DNA of 64,000 nt, from positions 310,001 through 374,000 of the forward strand of contig JAIUCV010000398.1 of NCBI GenBank assembly GCA_026724425.1, written 5' to 3'. The notes under the pieces were generated by a model. It was given only the letters and a program-made list of their open reading frames with translations. It was not told the origin of the DNA and searched no databases. Positions within the stretch are counted from its first letter, which is position 1. Each line of letters begins with the position of its first letter. Shown here one piece after another: positions 48,925 through 59,450 of the stretch. The position numbers and the translations under genes are program-made. This DNA comes from Erythrophleum ivorense (lineage: Eukaryota > Streptophyta > Magnoliopsida > Fabales > Fabaceae).

Positions 48925-50071
48925 TTAACTAGAATCAGGGTAACGTTGAGGACAATCTCTCACTAAATGTCCAACTTGCCTACAACAAAAATATGCTCCC
49001 ATCTCTCTATGGCAAGCGCTTAAATGTATCTTCCCATAAATGGAATAGGGACCTCTAGATTGATGAGATGGAGTTGAAACTGGGGTAGACATTGTGCTAA
49101 CACCTCGGAATGATGCTCTGTGCCTGTCAATACCAACAGCAAATGAAGTCGGAGATCCCGTAAAAGCTTGAGTAGGTCTCTGGTGACTCTGAGGTCTAAG
49201 ACCATGAGAAGATCTAGCTACAAAGGAACCACCTCCTTGTCTCCCTTCACTATTATACTTCCTCTTTCTCTGAGAAGTGTCTTCCTCCTTATCTCTCACC
49301 TCTATCATACGTACACAATCCACCACGGCTGAATATAAGGGAAAGAGGTTCATCTATGGAACAATCACCCTATACAACATACGAGGTAGCCCATTCATAA
49401 ATCGCTTGATCCTGTCCCTCTCAGCAGGGACTAAATGTGGGGTATAGCGAGACAATTGTGTGAAACGGATATCATAATCATAAACACTCATGCCTGGAAT
49501 CAATTTCAAACCCTCGAATTCTCTGGCCCTAGCATCCAGGACACTGTGGTAAAAAGCGATCCATAAAAAGTCCCCGAAATTCTTCCCATAACATTAGGGG
49601 GGATCCGATTAGCCTTTCCCCCAACAAAGTCTGATACCATATGTAAGCCGCATCTTGTAGCTGAAACTTGGCAAACTCAGCTGATTTCGCACTTGAGCAA
49701 CTTAAAGCTCTGCATATTTTCTCAATACCACCAATAAATTGTTAGGGATCCTCCTGACTTTCTATTCCGAAATAAGTGGTAGGCTTCAATTTTTAAAACT
49801 AGGAAAGGGTTACTGGAACCTCTTTCTCCTCCCTCATCACCTAAGGCCCTACCGGTCTTGGCTTAGCTGGCGGTGCAACTTCCTCCACAGGCTATGGAGG
49901 CTCTACCCTGTCCGCAGGTAAGGCCTGCCTAGGGGGTCGAATAGTCCCTCGACCCCTACCCCAACCTCGACCACGGCCTCTGATAGGTAGGGTAGTTTGT
50001 TGGGCTGATGCACTTGCAGAAGCCTCATCTACAGCAGCTAATCTATTAACTGAACGAATTCTGGGAGGCAT
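48925..50071 (-). pseudogene. gag remnant with altered zinc knuckle
   Basis: Gag packages the RNA. The ATG at 50071-50069 starts MPPRIRSVNRL, followed by an Arg/Gly-rich run and a TAG stop near 49892. Further down, broken frames show the gag core (QLQDAAYIWYQTLLGERLIG). The last frame (49353-48925) holds a zinc knuckle, YFCCRQVGHLVRDC. Here the first Cys of the usual CX2CX4HX4C pattern is Tyr, so zinc binding is probably lost. Confidence 0.8.
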
Positions 50072-50257
50072 ATCCACACTATAACAAAATAACAAACGTT
50101 CAGATCATTCTCTAAATTGTAAGTAGGATGAACCATGATCACATTCAACAAGACAACATACTTAAAGGAATAAATCGGGACACCCTATAAGGTTTTCAGT
50201 GACACCTCAAGTATAGTTACACTGGGTTCATAACCATAATTGAGATCCCACTGAAAA

Positions 50258-50269
50258 GCTCTAATACAA
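50258..50269 (-). other. primer-binding site (initiator tRNA-Met type)
   Basis: TTGTATTAGAGC on the minus strand matches TGGTATCAGAGC at ten of twelve positions and lies two bases after the 5' LTR. Confidence 0.82.
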
Positions 50270-50271
50270 AC

Positions 50272-52809
50272 TGTCACACCTGACAAATTTAAGTGCATTA
50301 GCGCAGAAGACAAACAATCCCCCCTACCATAAGTCTATTTGTATTGACATCCTCCTCAAAATTTAGAGAATATCTCTAAGTCGTAACTTCATATAATAAA
50401 ACTATGGGTATTATTTTTGAATCATCTTTGTACAAAACATATAAGTTTTTAGGTGACTTTTATAGAAATTTTGGCAAAGCCTCCTCTGTAATTTAGACCT
50501 CCTGATATTTCTACAATCAACCAGCTAAAACAATACATCCAAAAGAAACATCCAATATTAATTCAGACCAATAAATAAACTTCTAGGGATTGGGGATACC
50601 CTATCTATAATTCAGTGGAGCCATACTCTACACTGTTCAGAACAAAATAGATTACATGTATATGAACAAAATGCACTCACATGAGCAACTGTGGGCTCGC
50701 CAAAAGAAATGAATAGAATATCAACTACTAGTAAGTTGCTGAAGGTGGACTAGGGTCTGCACCGCTATCTGAAAAAAAAAAATTTTAAAAAAGATGTGAG
50801 TTTTCCACTCAATGAATAAGTAATGCCAACCCTTAATAAAAGGGACAAAGCATGTAAAAAAAAACATATAATGCATGAAGCATGCCTTATGCAAATCATT
50901 TCTTAAAATACACCAGAAGTATCTAGGCAAAACCAATTGAAACAGACGCAGAGTACACAGCTCGTGGGGAAAATGACCACAAACGTAAAGCATTCTGCTT
51001 GCGAAAACAAAATAAATCCACTTGTAGTGGCCACCCACACGGGGCTAGCAACACCCTTGCTAGCTAGGTTACAGATCATGGTGCACTATGGCTAACAACT
51101 ACTGCTATTAGCTACAGGGTTCTGAGCAGATAACCTCTTAAAGTAATACGTTTCTCAAATTAGCATTTTAGATAGAACACCTTTCACATATGTTCAATAT
51201 CAAAGTTTTCAAATAACTCAAATAGACTTAAATTTGCAAAATTTTATGTTCAAATCAATTTTTCAGTAAATATACATATGACGAAGCATTTAAATACGTA
51301 TCTTCATAAATAGATTATCAAAATTTAGAACACTATAAGAAAACTTAGTAACAAAATAATAAATACTACTTACTCACGGTCCATATTACTTACTCACCTT
51401 CCAAGATGATACAGAAATTCCCTGCTCACTCAACTATGACTCAATCTCCTGAATACCCTATAATACCCGTTCACCAGATTTTAGAGTTTGGATAATTACA
51501 TTTTATCTCATAAATAACTTATCTTGTTTCAAAAAAAAAGTTTCCATATCTCGCGAGGTAGAAGCATGGATAAGAACGAGCAAGAATAAAATATGCATTT
51601 CATATGGCTAAAAAATCCCTCTTTTTAACGAATAAGAGAATAGTTATACCCCTCTCATAATATCACTAGTCTGCTCTATTTGATTGAGATTCAAAAAAAA
51701 AAGAGAAAGAAAAAATAAAATTTAAACTATGATTTTGTTAAATTCCATTGACATCTTATCCTTTATTGCCTCCTAGCACACTATATATATATATATATCC
51801 AAATGACTAATTCCACCTTTCTCCTCCTCAATTTCATGCCTTCTGTAGCCCACATAACATACACATACATATATATATATATATATAGTTTAGGCTTTCC
51901 TTGAATGCATTTTTCAAACCACCTAAGGAACTACCATGAGTTCTATGCCTAAAAGCTAAGACTCATTCAAGGGAAGAAAGAAAAATGAAACTACATTAGT
52001 CTTAGGCCCTTACCTTCCCCTAATCCACATAGAAGCTCGAAGCAAAAGCCAAAACAAAATGGGGAAGGCTCACCCTACACCATGGCTATCCATCCTATTA
52101 GCAGAACACGATGAAGAGAAGCCTATTCTACATAAATGAAAATGGGTAAGTAAGAAACACAAGGGAACTTAATTTTGTAGCAGAAAATTCATGTAGAAAA
52201 TGAGAGCAATAACGTTGAGGGAGGATCGAAATACATTCTAGCATAAGGGAAACTAAGATTGCTCCAACCAAAATCATTCTCTTACACGAAATTTTGGTCT
52301 GCACAACACTTCCCACCAGCTCGTTTTACACTAGGGAAACACACTACATAACTAAGAAGCAGGGGAGGAAGATGCATCTAAAACATAACCAAAAGAAGCA
52401 ACACACACAACAAAAACTCCAGACTTAGGGAAGGAACTTATATGGCGTTAATCTACTAGTAACAAAGCAACGAAATTCAACATATAACAAGAAGAAGGTG
52501 AGCAGCAAAAAAAAAATCGAACCAAAGGAGAGCAAAGTGATAGTAAACAAAAAAGAGAAGGTGTAGCTCTTTCTAATGCAACTTCTACTACTTCTTCTGA
52601 CCGAAAAGATGAAGGTAGGTGAAGGTTCTGTGCTGCAGAAGTTTGAGTGGCAAAATGATGTAAAACCCTGACTTAAAGATACAAGAGGGGTATATATGGG
52701 ATAACAGAAAATTGGAAAAGAAGGAAAAGAATAGATACGTGGCAGCTTCAGGATTCAAACGCAGGTTATATATATAGTTTTTTTTTTTCATGCACGTCTG
52801 GTCTTTACA
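50272..52809 (-). repeat. 5' LTR of the Ty3/Gypsy element (2,538 bp)
   Basis: On the minus strand it starts TGTAAAGACCAG at 52809 and ends GGTGTGACA at 50272. It aligns along its length with 42719-45287. Confidence 0.92.
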
Positions 52810-53018
52810 AGTAATTTCGAAGTAGGGCAAAAGAAAGAATAGAGGAGAAGAAGAAAAGAGAACTAAAAGGAAGAGGATAGAATATTAGAGAAAGAGGAAC
52901 TTAGGTTAGATTTTGCATGCTAGATCCTCTCACATCAACATATAGCAACTGGTTATTACATGGAAAGATAAAATAATCCTTAATAAATGACATAAAATAA
53001 CTAGATAACCCCTAATCA
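52810..53018 (-). repeat. 5' LTR of the old split element
   Basis: This is the right member of the 210-bp direct repeat pair (mate 36601-36814). Its first five bases also serve as the right AGTAA target duplication of the Ty3/Gypsy element. Confidence 0.72.
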
Positions 53019-53108
53019 TAAACCGGTGTGTATTACCTTGTTTCTAGAACTTTTTATTCTCTTCTCACATGTAGATTTGATAAATTGCCTTACTTTATCA
53101 TTGTTATT

Positions 53109-54660
53109 GTCACACCTGAAAATGCGATCGTATGGCGCTAAATCAAAATCAAAATTAAAATAAAAGTAGAGTCGCCACCAAATTTTTATTTTTGAAAAGA
53201 CAAAATTTTGGAAAAAACCTTTTTAGTTTGAAAAATAAAAAAAAATAGTCTACAAATCAGAAAATAGATTCGGGAGTCGATTGTGAGTGGGGATAGTATT
53301 AGGCACCCCACAACACCCGTTGCTAAGAATGGTTACCCTAAGTTAGTTATGCAAAATCAATACGGCCTTTAATTTATTTTGATTTTCCTTAACAAATTAC
53401 ATGCAAAATATGAAATAGAAATAAATGAAATGAAATTAAAAATAAAAGGAAGAAAGAAATTAAAGACACAAAATTAAAAAATTAAAATAAAAGAAAAAAA
53501 TTAATAAAATACAAATTGAAAAGAAAATTTTATTTACAATAATGGACATAACCTAAGATGAGAGCCTAAAGCCTACGTACCTTTCGAGAAAAATCAAAGT
53601 CCACGTAGTTCGACCAAAAATTGTATTTGGATTGGTTGATATTTTGTTTTCATTGATTAGTTCTTTTTTGTTCTTTTTTTTTAATAAATTTTTCATCTTT
53701 AAATTTTTTGTGTTATTTTCTTTTTTTTTGGGTGAAAAGGCAAAGAAAATAAAAGTCACCTTTTCCTTAGCAAATAAAACAAGTTTAAAATTGGTGGATG
53801 TGTTTTAATTTGCTAAAAATAAAGTTAATTTCGCTCCTTTGCTTTTATTGCATTTTTAATTTTTTAATCATTTTTTCTTTTTTTCTTTTCTCTTTTTTTT
53901 TTTAAAAATTAATTTTGTTTTGTTTTATTTTTTTTTTATGTAACGAGTGAAAAAGCAAAACATCATTTTGAGTTTTTGTAAATAATTTTAAAAGTGATTG
54001 ATATATTTTAATTTGCAAAAACTAAATTAATTCTACTTCCTTATTCCTCTTTTTTTAATGATGTTTTTGGTTAATCTTTGATCTTTTATTCTTTAAAATT
54101 TTTTTAGTTATTAATTTGCTTATTTTCAAAATTTTTTCTACTTTATTTATTATTATTTTCTTTGGGAATGATATTTTTATTTTTGTTTTATGTTTTTTTT
54201 ATTTCCTCCCTTTTTCCAAGATGCATATTTTCATTTCTAATCCTTGTCCAAAAACAAATTTGAGAAAAATTCATAAGTTTAAGAAGAAAATTAATTGTTT
54301 TAATTGTTTTCTTTTTTTTTTAATTTTTCTTTTTTTTCTTTTTTTAAAGAGAAAGCTTATTTAATTTTCTAAAAATTATATACTTTTAATTAATATTTGA
54401 ACTCTCTCTTCTTCTTCTTTTTTAAAGAAGTGCACTTTACCTTTCTAAAAAAAACTATTTCTTTTGTTTTGGAACTCTTTTTTTTTTTTCAAAAAATTTA
54501 CTCTTCCTTTTTTTTATGTGTTAATTATTGAAATCCAAAATTTATGCAAAAACAATTGATGATCCAACCAGTTCACTGAGAAGACTTATTGTCACACACA
54601 GCCCCAGTAGCCCTTAAAGGTTTAAGGAGATATAAAATCCCACACGGCAACTCTAAAAAT
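53109..54660 (+). other. A/T-rich first part of the Tat/Ogre-like LTR
   Basis: There are long homopolymer T and A runs (53640-54530) and no coding signal. TTTAAA-rich short frames here are by chance. Confidence 0.5.
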
Positions 54661-56040
54661 TAAAATGAAATCAAATCAAAATATATACTTGTATACAATA
54701 ATTTATGGTGGTACGTGTCTTGTGTGCAGTCGAACACATAACACGTTATTTCAAATAATGATTACAAAAATGAAAGGAATGGAATTTGCAAGAAATCACT
54801 TGTTTGCATTTTGCCTTTCTCCATTTCCTACTCCCCTCCAAGGTCTGGTTAGTACTGCTTCACGTTTTGGTGCTTGCTATGCCATATTCTTCCACTGTGT
54901 TCCAATGAAACCTTCATCTTAATGTTTTTTTGAACCTTTGCTCTTGTAACAAGCCTTCTTCTAAACCCTCTTGCTTTTTCCCAAGTGGAGCTCATATGCA
55001 AAAGAAATTAAAAGACCAAAAAAAGGAAGAGCAGCTATAAAATATGATCTTATGAAGAAATTATTCCCAGTGAGGTTCTAGCATGTCCAAATTCACAAAA
55101 AGAATTATTGGAACAATGAACAACGTATATCAAACCCAAGTGGTATTATGACTCAATGAAATGACTAGCCTCATGTAGGCAAAATTTAATCCAATTTCAA
55201 ATGTAGAAGAACAGGAAATTAATAGCTACCTAATCATTTCATTATGGGCAACAGAAATGGAATCACAGGTCATGTTAAAAAAAAGGCAATGACACTATGG
55301 GATCAACATCATTTCTGCATCACAAAACACAAGTAAAGCACAAGATATTTCTATCTCTTAATTAAGCCATGCATGACCAAAGCACAGAAATAAACCATGA
55401 TAACTTAAGATTGCCTCACTGCATAACAAGCACCTTAATAAACTCAGGAAAACTATCAGATAACTCATAGTAACATAGGGCAAATGAGTAGAGTCGAGCT
55501 TATTTACGGACAATTTTCATCTCGATTCAAATATGAAAACAGATCTTTACTAACCACAAAGGCAAAGTCCAAATCAATTATATAAACAAATAAATGAGCC
55601 AAATTCTGCATTAAATTCTTCTTAAGACTAAACAGAACTCTCATACCAAACTGGGACCATCACGACATGGCTAATATCACCATCTCAAATGTACATAACC
55701 CAATACAGGTTTTTCGATTTCAAACTATGCTACAAATAATCCACGATCACATAGCTGAATAGGCTTCCTTCAATACTGAGTCGAATCAAAGCACACAGGG
55801 GCAAAGAAAATTTCTTGAAATCAACACCCACTCTTCCACAAAATCATATCATACATCATAGACAAGAGTCTCAATGCCACAACAGACAAAAACCTCATCC
55901 ACTTAAATTCCCCCTGGTGAGACAAATGTGCATCATAAAATTGGAATGAGGTGTTATCTAGGATTATTCAGGCAAATAATTCAACACAAGCTACCTAGAT
56001 AATTGCCCAGAACATAAACAAGTCATCTCGTATCAAACAG
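54661..56040 (+). other. middle of the Tat/Ogre-like LTR, non-coding
   Basis: This has more balanced base composition than the neighbours but no frame with conserved motifs. No internal repeats were noticed. Confidence 0.4.
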
Positions 56041-56049
56041 ATGAAGGAT

Positions 56050-56450
56050 TACCTCTTTAAGATTCTCTGAGCTTGTTCCACTAGATCCTCTACTCTGGTC
56101 TCTCTCCTTCAGCCTCAAATCCCTCTCGTGTGACCTCCCTTGCTCTCACTTGGCCTCTCTATTCAAACCCCTTTTCTCTGTATTTATTCACTCCTTTGAA
56201 TCTTAGCCCTCTCTCCCTCGCTCTTTGTCCCTTCTATTTTTTTCCCTCCCGTACTCTTTTCCTCCCTTCTTCACTCCCCCTTCATCTTGTTCCTCCCGCG
56301 GTGAAAGAGATTGAGAAAAGGTCAAATCCTTGAGCCTCCCGCTGTAGCCTGCCCTTTGGATCTTCTCAGACTCTGCCTATTTTTCCTTTCTCATGTTTCT
56401 CCTTGTGTTCCCTTCTTTCTTCTATCGATGGCAGGGACTGAACGAATGAA
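56050..56450 (+). promoter_or_regulatory. possible LTR promoter with CT-rich leader
   Basis: A TATA-like TGTATTTATT at about 56178-56187 is followed by about 150 bases very rich in C and T (CCCTCTCTCCCTCGCTC). This is the arrangement expected for a plant transcription start. It would make the transcript begin near 56215. Inference only; the open frames across the tract are low-complexity. Confidence 0.3.
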
Positions 56451-56822
56451 AGGTCTGGGAGCCTCTAGGTCAAAATGCAGAGCCCTGTGTTTTGACGCCC
56501 CTTTAGCATTTTTTTTGGTTGTTAGGCCAATCGGTTCAGATGAAGTGGGCTCAGGACAAGGATGGTGCTAATGGGCTTGAGCAAATTGGACCAGGGTTGC
56601 TAACCTGCTCTTTTTTTTCCCTTTTTTTTTTTTCTAAAATTGGGTTTGAAAAATTTTTTTGGGTATAAGATTAATGGGCTTGGGCCAACAAACAAAGTAA
56701 TTGGGCTTTTACTTTTAAATCATTATTTTCATCTTTTTTATTATTAATTTGATTTTTAATTTTTATTTTTTTTGAATTTTTGCTGATTTGATTTTGTTAT
56801 TATTTTTAAAGTTTATCCGGAC

Positions 56823-57299
56823 AAAATACGGTATTCATAGTTGCCCCTCTTTACTTGTTTCTTGGGTAAGGAAATTAAAAAATGTATTTTTTGATGTCTT
56901 TTTATAAGAAACAAGTGAAGATAAGAACACGTATTTTGTCTATGATGATTTAATGGTCTTTTGACAATAAATAAGAGGACAATGTGACCCAAACAAAATA
57001 TGGTATTTTCAAGTTGCTAGTTACCCTTCTTTACTTATTTTTTGGGCAATGAGATTGAAAATATAATTTTTAACGTTTTTGCATAAAGAACAAGTAAAGA
57101 TAAGAACATGTATTTTGTCTAGAATGATTTAATTGCCTTTTGGCAATAAACAAAATGAGAAAATGACCTAAATAGAATATGGTGTTTACAGGTTGCCCCT
57201 CTTTACTTATTCTTAAGTGAGGAGATCAAAAATGTAATTTTGGATATCCTTAACTTAAGAATAAGCCAAGATGAAAACACATATTTTGTTTGGGGAGCA
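56823..57299 (+). repeat. tandem array 1: about 175-bp unit, 2.7 copies
   Basis: Units begin at 56823, 56995 and 57174. Each runs from a (A)AAATA(C/T)GGT start through TTTACTT(A/G)TT to AAGATAAGAACA(C/T)GTATTTTGT. Copies are diverged but obvious. Confidence 0.85.
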
Positions 57300-57377
57300 A
57301 CTAAATTAAGATGAGTTAACTTACTTGGAAGTGTCGTGACCTGATTAAAAAGAAAGGAAGTAATGTCATTCTAAAGA

Positions 57378-58310
57378 GGATGCCTGTTCTGATGTAGGAC
57401 TTTTATTGGTGCCTATCTTGGAGTAGGACTTAGGGTCCTGTTCTGGTGCAAAACTTCGTGTGCCTATTCTAGAGCGAGACTTTGGGTTGCCTGTTCTGGA
57501 GTAGGACTTTGGTGCTTATTCTGTGTAGGACTTCGTGGTGCCTGTTCTAAAGTAGGACTTTGAAAAGGGTGCCTGTTTTGGAGCAGGACTTTGGTGCCTA
57601 TTCTGTGTAAGACTTCATGGTGCCTATTCTGGAGCAAGACTTTGAAAGGAATGCCTATTTTGGAGCAGGACTTTGGTGCCTATTTTGTGTAGGATTTCAT
57701 GGTACCTGTTCTGGAGCAGGACTTTAAAAGGAATGCCTGTTCTGGAGCAGAACTTTGAAAGGAATGCCTATTCTGTGTAGGGCTTGGGTGCCTATTCTGT
57801 GCAGGGCTTTGAAAAGGGTGCCTGTTCTGTGCAAGGCTTGAATGTGCCTGTCCTGGAGCAGGGCTTTGAAAGGGGTGCCTATTCTGTGCAGGGCTTAAAG
57901 GTGCCTGTTCTACGTAGGACTTGGGGGTGCCTGTTCTGGAGTAGGGCTTTAAAAGTGGTACCTATTCTGTGCAGGGCTTTGAAAGGGATGCCTGTTCTGT
58001 GCAAGGCTTGAAGGTGCCTGTTCTGGAGCAGGGCTTTGAAAGGGGTGCCTGTTTTGTCCAGGGCTTGAAGGTGCTTGTTCTGTGTAGGGTTTTGAAAGAG
58101 TGTCTGGCCTATGCAGGGCTTAGAGAATGCCTGGCTTGTAGGGCTTTAAAAATGTGCCTAGTCTATGCAGGGCTTTGAAAGAGTACCTAGCCTATGCAGG
58201 ACTTGGAGGATGCCTGGCTTGCAAGGCCTTAAGGGGTGCCTGGCTTGCAGGGCTTTAAAAGAGTGTCTGGCCTATGCAGGGCTTTAAAAGAGTGCCTTTT
58301 TATGAATTTT
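57378..58310 (+). repeat. tandem array 2: minisatellite, about 33 units of 24-36 bp
   Basis: The unit is of the type GTGCCTGTTCTGGAGCAGG followed by ACTTTGAAAG. Types with GGAGCAGG and with GTGTAGG alternate in a 2:1 pattern at 57512-57780, giving a higher-order period of 82 bp (starts 57512, 57594, 57676). The right third switches to GCCTGGCCTATGCAGGGC-type units. Open frames through the array (57784-58178) are simply the repeat translated. Confidence 0.93.
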
Positions 58311-58422
58311 TCTAAATTTGAAAACTTTACTTCATTTATTTAAGTTTTATGCAAGGTGATGCACCTATATGAAATGTGCAATGCATGCAAAATGCTTGAC
58401 TTTTGAGCTTAACAACTCAATT

Positions 58423-59060
58423 TTGTCCCAATATAAACCGAGGTCAGTACAGGTGTCAGAAGTATGAAGTATGTAGGATGTTGCAATTTATGGAATGCAT
58501 ATTTTTTGTTTTTTTTTTTGGCCCCAATATGAATTTGAGGTCCACATAATGTGTGCCCGGGTGGAGTGCAAGAAGCATATAAAATGCTTTATAAAATGCA
58601 GGATGTCTGTTTTCACTTGCCCCAACATGAACTATGGTCTGTGTAATGTATGCAAGTGTGGAATGCATGAAACATGTGATGCTTTATGTTATGAAATACA
58701 AATCTTCCTTTTACTTGCCCCAGTGTGAACTAGAGGCTATGTGATGTGTGCAAATATGGAATGCATGAAACATGTGTGTTTTATGTTATGAAATACAAAT
58801 ATTTGCCTTTCCTTGCCCCAGTGTAAACCAGGGTTTATGTGAAGTGTGCAAGTATGAGGTACATGAAACCTATGATTCTTTATTTCATAAAATGCAACTT
58901 TTGCCCCTATTTGCCCCAGTATGAGCTTAGGTTAATGTAATATATACATATATAAGATGCATGATGCATATGAGATGTTGCAATTTGTGGTATGCACATT
59001 TTTGTATTTTCTTTGTTCCCAATATGAACTGGGTGATAGGTAATGCATATAGGATGCAGG
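58423..59060 (+). repeat. tandem array 3: 98-bp unit, about 7 copies
   Basis: The marker GCCCCAGTATGAACT and its variants recur at about 58426, 58521, 58619, 58717, 58815, 58913 and 59015, four times with exactly 98 bp spacing. Each unit also contains TGTGCAAG and GGAATGCATGAAACATGTG-like phrases. Confidence 0.92.
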
Positions 59061-59149
59061 TTTTATTTTCTTCCTTTTTTTTTTTTTTGAATTTTCTAGT
59101 TTGAAAGTTTTTTTTTCCAAGATATGCACAATTTAAGCAAGCAAAGCTA

Positions 59150-59450
59150 ACTCTAAACAAAGAAAACAAAAGGAAAACATTATCTTTAAACATCTTTAAA
59201 TTGATTTTGAGTTTTGAACCCCCCCTTTTTTTCTTCAAGATCACCTCAAAAGAAAGAGGAAGAGAGGGAGTATTATTTCTAAATGCTTTTAGATTGATTT
59301 TAAACTTTGAACCCTCCCTTTTTTTTCCTATACAAAATCATCTTGAAGGAAAAGGGGAAGAGAATGACCATTATTTTTAATGTCCTTAAACCGATTTTGA
59401 ATTTTGGGCTCTTTTTTTGATTTTTTTGAAAGTGAAATGATGAGAAAAAT
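59150..59450 (+). repeat. tandem array 4: about 95-bp unit, 3 copies
   Basis: The phrase TTTAAATTGATTTTGAGTTT with variants recurs at about 59195, 59288 and 59385. Each is followed by a pyrimidine run, then an AAGG-rich purine run. Confidence 0.8.

Larger units (their letters stand above)
42719..52809 (-). mobile_element. complete but dead Ty3/Gypsy element, Del/Tekay-like chromovirus (10.1 kb)
   Basis: Two long LTRs (50272-52809 and 42719-45287), a primer-binding site, a polypurine tract and the order gag, protease, RT, RNase H, integrase, chromodomain-like tail all lie on the minus strand, bounded by AGTAA on both sides. Integrase after RNase H makes it Ty3/Gypsy. The tail and long LTRs suggest the Del/Tekay branch. 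The LTRs show about 25 differences in the first 260 aligned bases, mostly transitions, so the insertion is several million years old on usual plant rates. Every domain has stops, frameshifts or lost catalytic residues, so it cannot encode its own movement. Confidence 0.93.
36601..53018 (-). mobile_element. old small LTR element, now split by two insertions
   Basis: Two direct repeats of about 210 bp (36601-36814 and 52810-53018) share runs such as CATATAGCAACTGGTTATTA and CTTAATAAATGACATAAAAT. Between them lie 36815-36866 and 40555-42718, plus two younger elements. With those removed, the element is about 2.6 kb. Read on the minus strand, each repeat starts TGATTAGG. The sequence just after the right repeat, ATCATTGGCAGCTTTGATC, resembles a primer site for initiator tRNA-Met with a small deletion. 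The inside carries one unrecognised, broken reading frame. No flanking duplication was identified. Confidence 0.65.

Noticed and set aside
36601..53018. Terminal inverted repeat DNA transposon as explanation for the 210-bp repeats
   Set aside because: The two copies are in direct, not inverted, orientation.
56130..56571. Two open frames rich in Pro, Leu and Ser
   Set aside because: They follow a CT-rich tract of low complexity inside the Tat/Ogre-like LTR; no motif or splice structure supports a gene.
57784..58178. Plus-strand open frames with repeating VQG/LKVPVLEQG peptides
   Set aside because: They are the minisatellite read in frame; units of other lengths break the frame at once.
57378..58310. 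CRISPR-like direct repeats
   Set aside because: Units are contiguous, degenerate and without unique spacers, and the genome is a plant nuclear one.
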